A DNA stretch of 7,899 nt, taken from NCBI GenBank assembly GCA_036553725.1, contig DATBOO010000112.1, positions 1 through 7,899 of the forward strand, written 5' to 3'. Positions 1 to 5,768 of the stretch are shown piece after piece. This DNA is from Bog-756 sp036553725. Lineage in GTDB: Bacteria > Actinomycetota > Acidimicrobiia > Acidimicrobiales > RAAP-2. Below the pieces are notes generated by a model, which worked only from the letters and a program-made list of their open reading frames with translations, was not told the origin of the DNA and ran no database searches. Both the position numbers and the translations under genes were made by a program. How positions within the stretch are numbered: the stretch's first letter is position 1; the number at the start of each line of letters is the position of its first letter.

Positions 1-1
1 A

Positions 2-733
2 GACCTGCTCGGCGGGTTCTGGGACGACCTCCCCGGGGAGGCGCTCCGCCCTGCCATGGCGGACTACTGGGATCATCACGCACGGGTCGACCTCGACTCC
101 TATGTCGAGGTCGTGCTGGCGGCCAAGACGGCCGGGCTCCCGGTCGTCCTCGGGTTGGAGGTCGACTACTACCGGGATCGCATGGACCAGGTGGCGGCTC
201 TCCTGGCCGACTATCCCTTCGACGTGCTCCTCGGTTCGATCCACTGGTTGGGTGCCTGGCGATTCGACGTCCTGAGCGAGCCGCTGATGCTGGCGGAGTG
301 GGACCTCCGGGACGTCGACGCGGTATGGGAGGAGTACACCCGGGCCATGGAGGAGTTGGGGGCGTCGGGGGTGTGCGATGTCCTCGCTCACCCTGATCTG
401 GTGAAGATCGCCGGACGGGTGCCGGCCATCCCCGACGAGTTCTACGACCGGATCACAGAGGCCGCGGTGCAGTCGGGGATGGCCGCCGAGGTCTCGTCGG
501 CGGGATGGAGGAAGCCGGTGGGGGAGGAGTATCCCGCGCCACCCCTGCTCAAGCGGTTGGTGGAACGCGGTGTCCCGCTCACCACCGCCTCTGATGCCCA
601 CTCGCTCCCCGACGTGGCCGACCGGGTCGGCACCCTGCAGGACCTGCTGATCGGAGCCGGCGTGACCCACGTGCGGGGCTTTCGCCGGCGTGAGCCCTAC
701 GACCTGGCCGTGGCTCCGCCCGACGGGGGCTGA
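2..733 (+). CDS. PHP-domain phosphoesterase, histidinol-phosphatase (HisJ/HisK) type, 5' partial
   Basis: Probable histidinol-phosphate phosphatase of the PHP superfamily, a metal-dependent cytoplasmic enzyme that in histidine synthesis converts L-histidinol phosphate to L-histidinol. The frame is open to the left edge, so the first ATG in it (56-58) is probably internal, and the N-terminal HxH metal motif lies outside the window. Seen here: GLEVDYY with its Glu at 158-160, GSIHWL with His at 242-244, an AHPD motif with His at 389-391, and SDAH at 590-601. These are the later metal-site motifs of the family in the right order. The stretch AGWRKPVGEEYP followed by LLKRLVERGVPLTTASDAH closely resembles the HisJ family signature. 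No other his gene is visible, so a different phosphate ester substrate is possible. It ends two bases before the kinase start, so the two are probably cotranscribed and perhaps translationally coupled. Confidence 0.85.
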   Translation, partial: DLLGGFWDDLPGEALRPAMADYWDHHARVDLDSYVEVVLAAKTAGLPVVLGLEVDYYRDRMDQVAALLADYPFDVLLGSIHWLGAWRFDVLSEPLMLAEWDLRDVDAVWEEYTRAMEELGASGVCDVLAHPDLVKIAGRVPAIPDEFYDRITEAAVQSGMAAEVSSAGWRKPVGEEYPAPPLLKRLVERGVPLTTASDAHSLPDVADRVGTLQDLLIGAGVTHVRGFRRREPYDLAVAPPDGG

Positions 734-735
734 TC

Positions 736-2304
736 ATGGCCACCCCGGCCGAACTGGCCTTCGGGCGCACCGACCTCGACGATGGGCAGCTGGGCCACCT
801 GCAGCGCCTGCTCGGGACCTGGGGGATCCTGGCCGACCTGTCCTTCTCGGACCTGGTGCTGTTGGCTCCGATGGCACCGGACGCCCCCGAGCGACACGGC
901 GACGGGACCGAGCTGGTCATCCTGGGCCAGATGCGCCCGTCCAACAGCGCCACGGTGGTCGAACACGACCTCGTGGGGCAGACCGTCACCGGCGCCGAAT
1001 GGCCGCTCGCCGTCCGGACCGTCCGGTCCGGCGAGGTGTCACGCGGCGAAGTGATCCTCGAGCCGGGAGACGAGCCGGTCCGGCTCCACTGCATTCCCGT
1101 ACGGTTCGAGGGCACCACCGTGGCCGTCCTGGCCCGGCTGGCGGCGGGTGCCGGCCGGCGACCCGGCCACCTCGAGCGCACGTACCGCGACCTGTTCGAC
1201 CGGTTCGCCATCATGCTCGCCGAGTCGACCTTCCCGTTCCCGAGCGAAGAGGTGGCCACCGAAGAGGCTCCCCGGGTCGGGGACGGCGTCATCCTGGTCG
1301 ACGAAGAGGGACGCGTCCGGTACGCGTCGCCCAACGCCACCAATGCCCTGCATCGCATGGGGATGTATTCCCAGACCGAGGGCCGGCGCCTGACCGACCT
1401 GGGCATCGAGGAGTCGGCCATCGAATGGGCGCTGGCCTCCGCCCTCCCGGTGGTCGAGGAGGTCGAGCGGCGACCGGACGTGACGGTGCTCCTGCACTGC
1501 ATCCCGCTGCTGGCCCACGACGATGTCACCGGGTGCCTGGTGCTGCTGCGGGACGTGACCGATGTCCGACGGCTCGATCGCCTGCTGCTGTCCAAGGACG
1601 CAGCCATCCGCGAGGTGCACCACCGGGTCAAGAACAACTTGCAGACCATCTCCGCGCTGTTGCGGCTGCAGGCCCGCCGGCTCCCCCCCGGCGGTGGGAG
1701 GGTGGCCCTCTTCGAGGCGGAGCGCCGGGTCCGGTCCATCGCCATCGTCCATGAGATCCTCTCCCGCGAGCCCGGCGACCAGGTGCCGTTCGACGAGATC
1801 GTGACCTCTCTCATCCGCATGGCGGAGGACTCGGTGCTGCTGTCGCGGCGGCTCAGCTTCGAGGTGACCGGCGAGCTCGGAGAGGTCCCGGCGGACGTGG
1901 CCACCCCCCTGGCGGTGGTCCTCGCCGAGCTCCTGCAGAACGCGGTGGAACATGCGTTTCCGGACTCCGAGTCCGAGAGCGACGGCCGGTCTTCAGGGTC
2001 GGCCGGAACAACTGGGGGCGGCCGGTCCGGTCGCTCCGCGTCACCGGGTCACATCCGGGTGCACCTGGTCAACGACGTCGGCCGCCTCATGCTCGAAGTC
2101 ATCGACGACGGATCCGGGCTGCCCGAGGGATTCGACATCGACGCCAGCCAGAGCCTGGGGCTGTCCATCGTCCGGGACCTGGTGCGCAGCCAACTCGGCG
2201 GTACCATCAGCATGCGCAACCGCCGGGACGCGGACGGCGGGGAGACAGGGACCGTGGTGGCCATCGAACTCCCTTCCCGGGAGGTCCAGCCCATCGGGGA
2301 GTAG
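736..2304 (+). CDS. pdtaS: PdtaS-like cytosolic sensor histidine kinase (GAF-PAS-HisKA_2-HATPase)
   Basis: Soluble two-component sensor kinase; in mycobacteria PdtaS phosphorylates PdtaR, an ANTAR-domain RNA-binding response regulator. Domains seen: N-terminal GAF-like domain (about 1-145) opening with ILADLSFSDLV as in PdtaS; PAS domain (about 175-285, GDGVILVDEEGRVRYASPNA); HisKA_2 dimerisation helix with EVHHRVKNNLQ, where His296 is the likely phosphoacceptor (His295 precedes it); ATPase N-box ELLQNAVEHAF with Asn402; G1 box DDGSGLPEGFD at 457-467; G2 SLGLSIV at 473-479; LGGTI at 487-491. There are no membrane segments. At 522 residues it is about 20 longer than the M. tuberculosis protein, mostly because of a Ser/Gly-rich insert at about 410-439. 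The two GAF cysteines of M. tuberculosis PdtaS are replaced by Ile62 and Met66. The ATG follows the upstream stop by two bases with only a weak G-run as ribosome site. No pdtaR is in the window. Confidence 0.92.
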   Translation: MATPAELAFGRTDLDDGQLGHLQRLLGTWGILADLSFSDLVLLAPMAPDAPERHGDGTELVILGQMRPSNSATVVEHDLVGQTVTGAEWPLAVRTVRSGEVSRGEVILEPGDEPVRLHCIPVRFEGTTVAVLARLAAGAGRRPGHLERTYRDLFDRFAIMLAESTFPFPSEEVATEEAPRVGDGVILVDEEGRVRYASPNATNALHRMGMYSQTEGRRLTDLGIEESAIEWALASALPVVEEVERRPDVTVLLHCIPLLAHDDVTGCLVLLRDVTDVRRLDRLLLSKDAAIREVHHRVKNNLQTISALLRLQARRLPPGGGRVALFEAERRVRSIAIVHEILSREPGDQVPFDEIVTSLIRMAEDSVLLSRRLSFEVTGELGEVPADVATPLAVVLAELLQNAVEHAFPDSESESDGRSSGSAGTTGGGRSGRSASPGHIRVHLVNDVGRLMLEVIDDGSGLPEGFDIDASQSLGLSIVRDLVRSQLGGTISMRNRRDADGGETGTVVAIELPSREVQPIGE

Positions 2305-2355
2305 AGGCGGGGTCGGACGGGCGCCGGTGTGGCGGGTGGCGGGTGAAGCGGCTGG

Positions 2356-2646
2356 TCAGGAAGCCCGACGGCGGGCGGCCAGCCATGCCTTGCGCAGTTT
2401 GCGCCGCTCCTCCTCGGAGGTGCCGCCCCAGACGCCCGACTCCTGGTTGGTGGCGAGGGCGAAGTCGAGGCACGGCTCCATGGCGTCGCAGCCCCGGCAG
2501 ACCCGCTTGGCCGCCTCGATCTGGTCGACCGCCGGCCCGGTAGTGCCGATGGGGAAGAAGAGATCCGGCTCGGTGCTGCGACAGGCGGCCAGATGCCGCC
2601 AGTCACCGTCGTCCCAATCGACCGTACGGTTCCACATAAGGGCCAC
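2356..2646 (-). CDS. whiB1: WhiB1-like iron-sulfur transcriptional regulator
   Basis: Small redox- and NO-sensitive regulator of 96 residues; WhiB1 proteins carry a [4Fe-4S] cluster and act with the primary sigma factor. The four cluster ligands are present as Cys22, Cys50, Cys53 and Cys59 (C-x27-C-x2-C-x5-C). The GVWGGTSEEER turn, which contacts sigma factor in this family, is at 71-81, and a basic C-terminus (RRKLRKAWLAARRR) follows for DNA contact. DWRH, FFPIGTTGPAVDQIEAAKRVC and the GVWGG region match M. tuberculosis WhiB1/Streptomyces WblE better than other WhiB classes. The start is taken as GTG at 2646 because a GGAGG lies 7 bases upstream; the ATG three codons in would be too far from it. 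It is convergent with pdtaS, 51 bases between stops, as in mycobacteria. A CRP-type site lies about 40 bases upstream of the start. I see no obvious hairpin terminator between the two genes. Confidence 0.93.
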   Translation of the reverse strand: MALMWNRTVDWDDGDWRHLAACRSTEPDLFFPIGTTGPAVDQIEAAKRVCRGCDAMEPCLDFALATNQESGVWGGTSEEERRKLRKAWLAARRRAS

Positions 2647-2653
2647 GATGTTT

Positions 2654-2658
2654 CCTCC
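2654..2658 (-). promoter_or_regulatory. Ribosome binding site deciding the whiB GTG start
   Basis: On the minus strand GGAGG is followed by seven bases (AAACATC) and then GTG at 2646. This spacing favours the GTG over the in-frame ATG at 2637, which would sit 16 bases away. Confidence 0.75.
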
Positions 2659-2678
2659 GCTCCCGTTCCGGGGCTGTT

Positions 2679-2694
2679 TGTGATCTGTTTCACA
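2679..2694. promoter_or_regulatory. CRP/FNR-family operator, perfect palindrome (TGTGA-N6-TCACA)
   Basis: TGTGATCTGTTTCACA has both consensus half-sites for cAMP receptor protein with the correct 6-base spacer. It lies in the divergent region between whiB and the phosphodiesterase gene, centred about 40 bases upstream of the whiB GTG and about 164 bases upstream of the ATG of the other gene, so whiB is the likelier target. The M. tuberculosis whiB1 promoter is bound by its CRP (Rv3676), which supports the reading. No CRP gene is in the window, and whether the site activates or represses cannot be told from sequence alone. Confidence 0.8.
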
Positions 2695-2739
2695 TAGCTC
2701 GGTGCCAAACTGTCACCGGCCGTTCAGGATTCGTTCACT

Positions 2740-2768
2740 AGAGTAATCACCGGCCACCACCGCTGCAA
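2740..2768 (-). promoter_or_regulatory. Candidate sigma-A-like promoter for whiB
   Basis: On the minus strand TTGCAG (2763-2768) and TACTCT (2740-2745) are separated by 17 bases. The -10 fits TANNNT; the -35 keeps only the TTG. Transcription would start near 2733, giving a leader of roughly 87 bases and placing the CRP palindrome at about +47, a position typical of repression or roadblock. Promoter consensus in this organism is unknown, so another start closer to the gene is quite possible. Confidence 0.3.
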
Positions 2769-2809
2769 CCACTTTCCGTGCCTGGCGCACGTCATTTCGG
2801 CCCGAATCG

Positions 2810-2832
2810 GGGCTCGGGGGGCCCGAGAGCCC
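2810..2832 (+). other. Candidate RNA hairpin in the leader of the phosphodiesterase gene
   Basis: CTCGGG (2813-2818), a GGG loop and CCCGAG (2822-2827) form a 6-bp stem. GGG (2810-2812) and CCC (2830-2832) extend it to 9 bp with a 2-base AG bulge. It ends 18 bases before the ATG and upstream of the GGAGG at 2844-2848. There is no T-run, so it is not an intrinsic terminator. In DNA this GC-rich the repeat could be chance. Confidence 0.3.
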
Positions 2833-2850
2833 GAAGGGGGTCCGGAGGCA

Positions 2851-3552
2851 ATGGCGACCACGGCGATCCTGGGGCATCGGGGAAGTCCGGACCCGGCCAA
2901 CGGAGTCCGGGAGAACTCCCTCGAGGCCTTCGAACGGGCCCGCCGCCTGGGCGCCGACGGGGTCGAACTGGACGTGCGATCCACGGCCGACGGGGCGATG
3001 GCGGTCCACCACGACCCGGTGGTCCCCGGCGTCGGTGCCGTCGGCGAGATGGGGGCGACCGACCTCCCGGAGTTCGTCCCGATGCTGTCGGACGCCCTCT
3101 CGGCCTGTCGAGGGATGACCGTCAACGTCGAGATCAAGAACCTGCCCTGGGAGCCTGGATTCGACCCCGGGGAACGCCTGGCCGAGCGGGTGGCCGACCT
3201 GGTGGTCTCGACCGGGCGGGCCTCGGAGGTGGTGGTGTCCTCATTCTGGCTCCCAACTCTCGTCGCCGTCCGCCAAGCGCGTCCCGAGGTCGCCACCGGG
3301 CTCCTGGTGGCGAGCCGGCTCGATCCCGCCGAGGCGACCGACACGGCGGTCGAGCGCGGGCTCGGCGCCCTCCATCCGCACATCGGTCTGGTCGGTGCCC
3401 CCCTCGTGGAACGGGCGCACCGGGCCGGGCTGGCGGTGGCGGCCTGGACGGTGAACGACCAGGAGCAACTGGAGCGGGCGAAGGCCCTGGCGGTGGACAC
3501 GGTGATCACCGACGACGTGGCGTTTGCCCTGGCCATTTTCGGCCCTGGCTGA
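2851..3552 (+). CDS. Glycerophosphodiester phosphodiesterase (GDPD family, UgpQ-like)
   Basis: Hydrolyses glycerophosphodiesters, the deacylation products of phospholipids, to glycerol-3-phosphate and an alcohol. The 233-residue protein is a single GDPD TIM-barrel domain of the usual size. Catalytic and metal residues are visible: HRG at His9-Arg10-Gly11, EN at 21-22, ELD with Glu39 and Asp41, HHDP with His54 as second catalytic His, and VNVEIKN with Glu94 and Lys96. The C-terminal AAWTVND (197-203) and DTVITDD motifs are also typical. There is no signal peptide or membrane segment, so it is cytoplasmic, unlike secreted GlpQ. The ATG has GGAGG only two bases upstream (2844-2848) and a further G-run about 10 bases upstream. 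It is divergent from whiB with 204 bases between. A 101-base gap to fixA suggests a separate transcript. The exact substrate cannot be told. Confidence 0.9.
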   Translation: MATTAILGHRGSPDPANGVRENSLEAFERARRLGADGVELDVRSTADGAMAVHHDPVVPGVGAVGEMGATDLPEFVPMLSDALSACRGMTVNVEIKNLPWEPGFDPGERLAERVADLVVSTGRASEVVVSSFWLPTLVAVRQARPEVATGLLVASRLDPAEATDTAVERGLGALHPHIGLVGAPLVERAHRAGLAVAAWTVNDQEQLERAKALAVDTVITDDVAFALAIFGPG

Positions 3553-3653
3553 TCGCCGGACGTCGGGTCTGCGGCCCCGGCGGAGCGGGCGTCCTGACCT
3601 GCGATCGCGGCCCGATTGGTCGGAGCAGCGGTTTTCAACAACAATGCACGGCC

Positions 3654-4433
3654 ATGAACGTCGTTGTCTGTGTGAAGCAGATCCCCGATCCGGCCGCGCC
3701 AGGGGCCCTCGATCCGGGGACGAACAACCTTGTCCGAGAGGGAAAACTCATCCTCGACGATTCCGACGCCTACGGCGTCGAGATGGCCCTGCAGCTGGCG
3801 GACGCCTCCGGCGGCGGCGAGGTCACCCTCGTCTCGATGGCACCCAACGGGGAGACCTCCGGGCTGCGCACGGCCCTGGCCATGGGGGCGGCCAAGGCCA
3901 TACTCGTCAGTGATGACGCCCTGGCCGGGACCGATGCCCTCGGCACCGCCAAGGTCTTGGCCGCCGCCATCCGGCGGGCCGAGCCCGACCTCGTCCTGGC
4001 GGCCACCGAGTCCACGGACGGCTACACGGGAACGACCCCGGTCCAGGTGGCCGAGCTGTTGGGCCTTCCCTCGGTGACCTTCGCCAAAAAGGTGGAGATC
4101 AACGGGTCCTCGGTCAAGGTGGAGCGCCAGACCGAAGCCGGGTACGACGAGGTGGAGAGCCCCCTGCCCGCCATGGTGACCGTCACCGCCGGCGTGGTCG
4201 AGCCCCGCTACCCGTCGTTCAAGGGGATCATGGCGGCCAAGTCGAAGCCGGTCGAGACGCTCACCGTGGCCGACCTGGGGCTGGACGCGGGCCAGATCGG
4301 CTCCGCCGGTGCCCGCCAGGAGGTGACCTCGGTGGCCGAGGCCGAGGCCCGGTCGGCCGGCGAGGTCGTCGTCGACGAGGGCGAGGGCCATCTTCGGGTC
4401 ATCGAGTTCCTCGAGCAACTGAAGGTCCTGTAG
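3654..4433 (+). CDS. etfB: Electron transfer flavoprotein beta subunit (FixA/EtfB)
   Basis: Beta subunit of the heterodimeric ETF, which with the alpha subunit accepts electrons from acyl-CoA and related dehydrogenases and passes them to ETF-quinone oxidoreductase. The 259 residues are normal family length. Seen: N-terminal MNVVVCVKQIPDP; the nucleotide-binding segment with Asp122 and Thr125-Gly126 in a TDGYTG motif; and the beta-subunit signature at about 160-199 (ESPLPAMVTVTAGVVEPRYP, then KGIMAAKSKP). The frame stays open far upstream across the neighbouring gene, but similarity begins at the ATG at 3654, so the longer reading is rejected. No Shine-Dalgarno sequence is close to this ATG: the nearest GGAG is about 28 bases upstream, so initiation may be leaderless or SD-independent. 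The 101-base gap before it (3553-3653) holds no gene and presumably the etfBA promoter; a TTGGTC at 3616-3621 is the only -35-like hint. etfA follows after 25 bases. Confidence 0.95.
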   Translation: MNVVVCVKQIPDPAAPGALDPGTNNLVREGKLILDDSDAYGVEMALQLADASGGGEVTLVSMAPNGETSGLRTALAMGAAKAILVSDDALAGTDALGTAKVLAAAIRRAEPDLVLAATESTDGYTGTTPVQVAELLGLPSVTFAKKVEINGSSVKVERQTEAGYDEVESPLPAMVTVTAGVVEPRYPSFKGIMAAKSKPVETLTVADLGLDAGQIGSAGARQEVTSVAEAEARSAGEVVVDEGEGHLRVIEFLEQLKVL

Positions 4434-4458
4434 GGATCGGGTAGGAGAAAGCACGAAC

Positions 4459-5430
4459 ATGTCTGTCGACAAGATCTGGGTCCTCGCCGAGGTTGCGGAC
4501 GGGGCCCCCATCACCACCTCCCTGGAGCTGATCAGCGAGGCGAGGTCACTCGCCGGCACGGTCGAGGCCGTGGCCTACGGCGACGCCACCGCCGCCGTGG
4601 CCGGCACGCTGGGTGAGTACGGCGTGACCACCGTCCACGACGTGGGGGACCTGGCCGGGTCCCTTCCCGGCGCCCCGGTGGCGGGTGCCATCGCCGCCCT
4701 AGTGAACGCGGGCGGCGGGCCCGATGTCATCCTGTTCCCGGCCACCTATGACGGGAGGGACATCGCCGGCCGCCTCTCGGTCAAGCTCGACCGCCCGGTC
4801 CTGACCAATGTGGTCGGACTCACCGAAGACGGGGGCGGCCTCGTCTCGCAGCATGCCATCTTCGGCGGCAGCCAGATGCTGTCCGCCCGGTTCACCGGCG
4901 AGGGGCCACAGATCTTCGTGGTCCGGGCCAAGTCGTTCGCGGCGGAGCCCTCCGGCGGCGCAGCCGCGGCAGTGGTCGCCGCCCCTGCCCCCGACACCGG
5001 CGCCACCAACGGAGCCACCATCGTGGCCCGTCATGTCGAGGAGCGGACCGGCCCCAAGCTCGACGAAGCCGATGTGGTGGTATCGGGCGGCCGCGGCCTC
5101 GGCGAGAAGGAGCAGTATGCGCTCATCGAAGAGCTGGCCACCCTGCTCCACGGTGCGGCCGGGGCCAGTCGGGCCATCGTCGACGCCGGCTGGGTCCCGT
5201 ATTCCCACCAGGTCGGCCAGACCGGCAAGACGGTGAAGCCCACCGTCTACCTGGCCTGCGGGATCTCCGGCGCCACCCAGCACATGGTGGGCATGAAGAA
5301 TTCGAAGAACATCGTGGCCGTCAACAAGGACCGGGACGCCCCGATCTTCTCGGTGGCCGACCTCGGAATCGTGGGCGACGTGCACAAGGTCCTCCCGAAA
5401 CTGATCGAGGCCATCAGAGCCCGTGGGTGA
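4459..5430 (+). CDS. etfA: Electron transfer flavoprotein alpha subunit (FixB/EtfA)
   Basis: FAD-binding alpha subunit of ETF, partner of the preceding beta subunit in fatty- and amino-acid oxidation. The 323 residues match the family. The N-terminal domain (about 1-185) has the ETF alpha/beta fold. After an Ala/Pro-rich linker (PDTGATNGATIVA region) comes the FAD domain with SGGRGLG (Ser209 to Gly215, Arg212 a flavin contact in the family), HQVGQTGKTV (250-259), and the alpha signature YLACGISGATQH (264-275) followed by GMKNSKNIVAVNKDRDAPIF and GDVHKVLP. AGGAGA at 4443-4448 gives a good ribosome site 10 bases from the ATG. It is 25 bases behind etfB, clearly one operon. No ETF-quinone oxidoreductase or dehydrogenase gene is visible, so the specific electron donors are unknown. 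Nothing marks it as an electron-bifurcating type, but that class call needs alignment. Confidence 0.96.
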   Translation: MSVDKIWVLAEVADGAPITTSLELISEARSLAGTVEAVAYGDATAAVAGTLGEYGVTTVHDVGDLAGSLPGAPVAGAIAALVNAGGGPDVILFPATYDGRDIAGRLSVKLDRPVLTNVVGLTEDGGGLVSQHAIFGGSQMLSARFTGEGPQIFVVRAKSFAAEPSGGAAAAVVAAPAPDTGATNGATIVARHVEERTGPKLDEADVVVSGGRGLGEKEQYALIEELATLLHGAAGASRAIVDAGWVPYSHQVGQTGKTVKPTVYLACGISGATQHMVGMKNSKNIVAVNKDRDAPIFSVADLGIVGDVHKVLPKLIEAIRARG

Positions 5431-5768
5431 GCGGGGCACGGCGGGCTGCTGAACCGGGCGCGGCCGGCGGCATGGTGCGCCCCTGGCTGGCGACAGGGCG
5501 GGGCTCCACCGGCGGTGCCTGGTGATCGACGGCTGAGCGGCATCGGAGGGGTAGTGTCCGGGAGGCGGCCCCGAGCGGGCGCGCCGGTTCCCATCCAGAG
5601 CCCCGAGACGGTCCCATGTCCTGTCCCCACCACCCACTCGTGACCTCGGAAGGCCATCCACAAAGGGCGAGGTGCCGGGCATCGTGCCGCAGCGAGGGGC
5701 CGGCCCCGCGGCAGAACGACGACGTCTGATGGGGCCCTCCGGGAACGCCTCCCCGGTCCGGACCCGGC
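5431..5768 (+). other. 338-bp region without a supported gene
   Basis: Between the etfA stop and the acyltransferase start I find no coding frame with recognisable similarity on either strand; the long antisense frames here are continuations of shadows of etfA. It contains a GGGGCCGGCCCC palindrome (5696-5707) flanked by TGCCGC (5685-5690) and GCGGCA (5708-5713). These could form a folded structure at the end of the etfBA transcript, but no T-run follows. A 15-codon ATG frame (5729-5776) ends inside the start of the next gene and has no clear ribosome site. Confidence 0.6.
5552..5557 (+). promoter_or_regulatory. Possible -10 element (TAGTGT) upstream of the acyltransferase gene
   Basis: TAGTGT fits the TANNNT -10 pattern in an otherwise GC-rich stretch. 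No convincing -35 lies 16-18 bases upstream. It would give a leader of about 205 bases. Weak evidence. Confidence 0.2.

Noticed and set aside
579..1953. Long antisense frames (304-441 residues) opposite the kinase
   Set aside because: They are typical high-GC shadow frames with low-complexity Arg/Ser composition and no recognisable motif; the plus-strand kinase accounts for the region.
1952..2708. Plus- and minus-strand frames across the kinase end and whiB
   Set aside because: They overlap both the kinase ATPase motifs and the complete WhiB cysteine set, and show only low-complexity sequence.
2778..3653. Open frame running through the phosphodiesterase gene into etfB, giving an apparent 551-residue fusion
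   Set aside because: The upstream part is Arg/Gly/Pro-rich with no family resemblance and lies out of frame over a gene with intact catalytic motifs. ETF beta similarity starts exactly at the ATG at 3654.
2724..4559. 611-residue antisense frame opposite the phosphodiesterase and etfB
   Set aside because: It spans two unrelated, well-supported plus-strand genes, has no motif, and its composition fits a shadow of G/C third positions.
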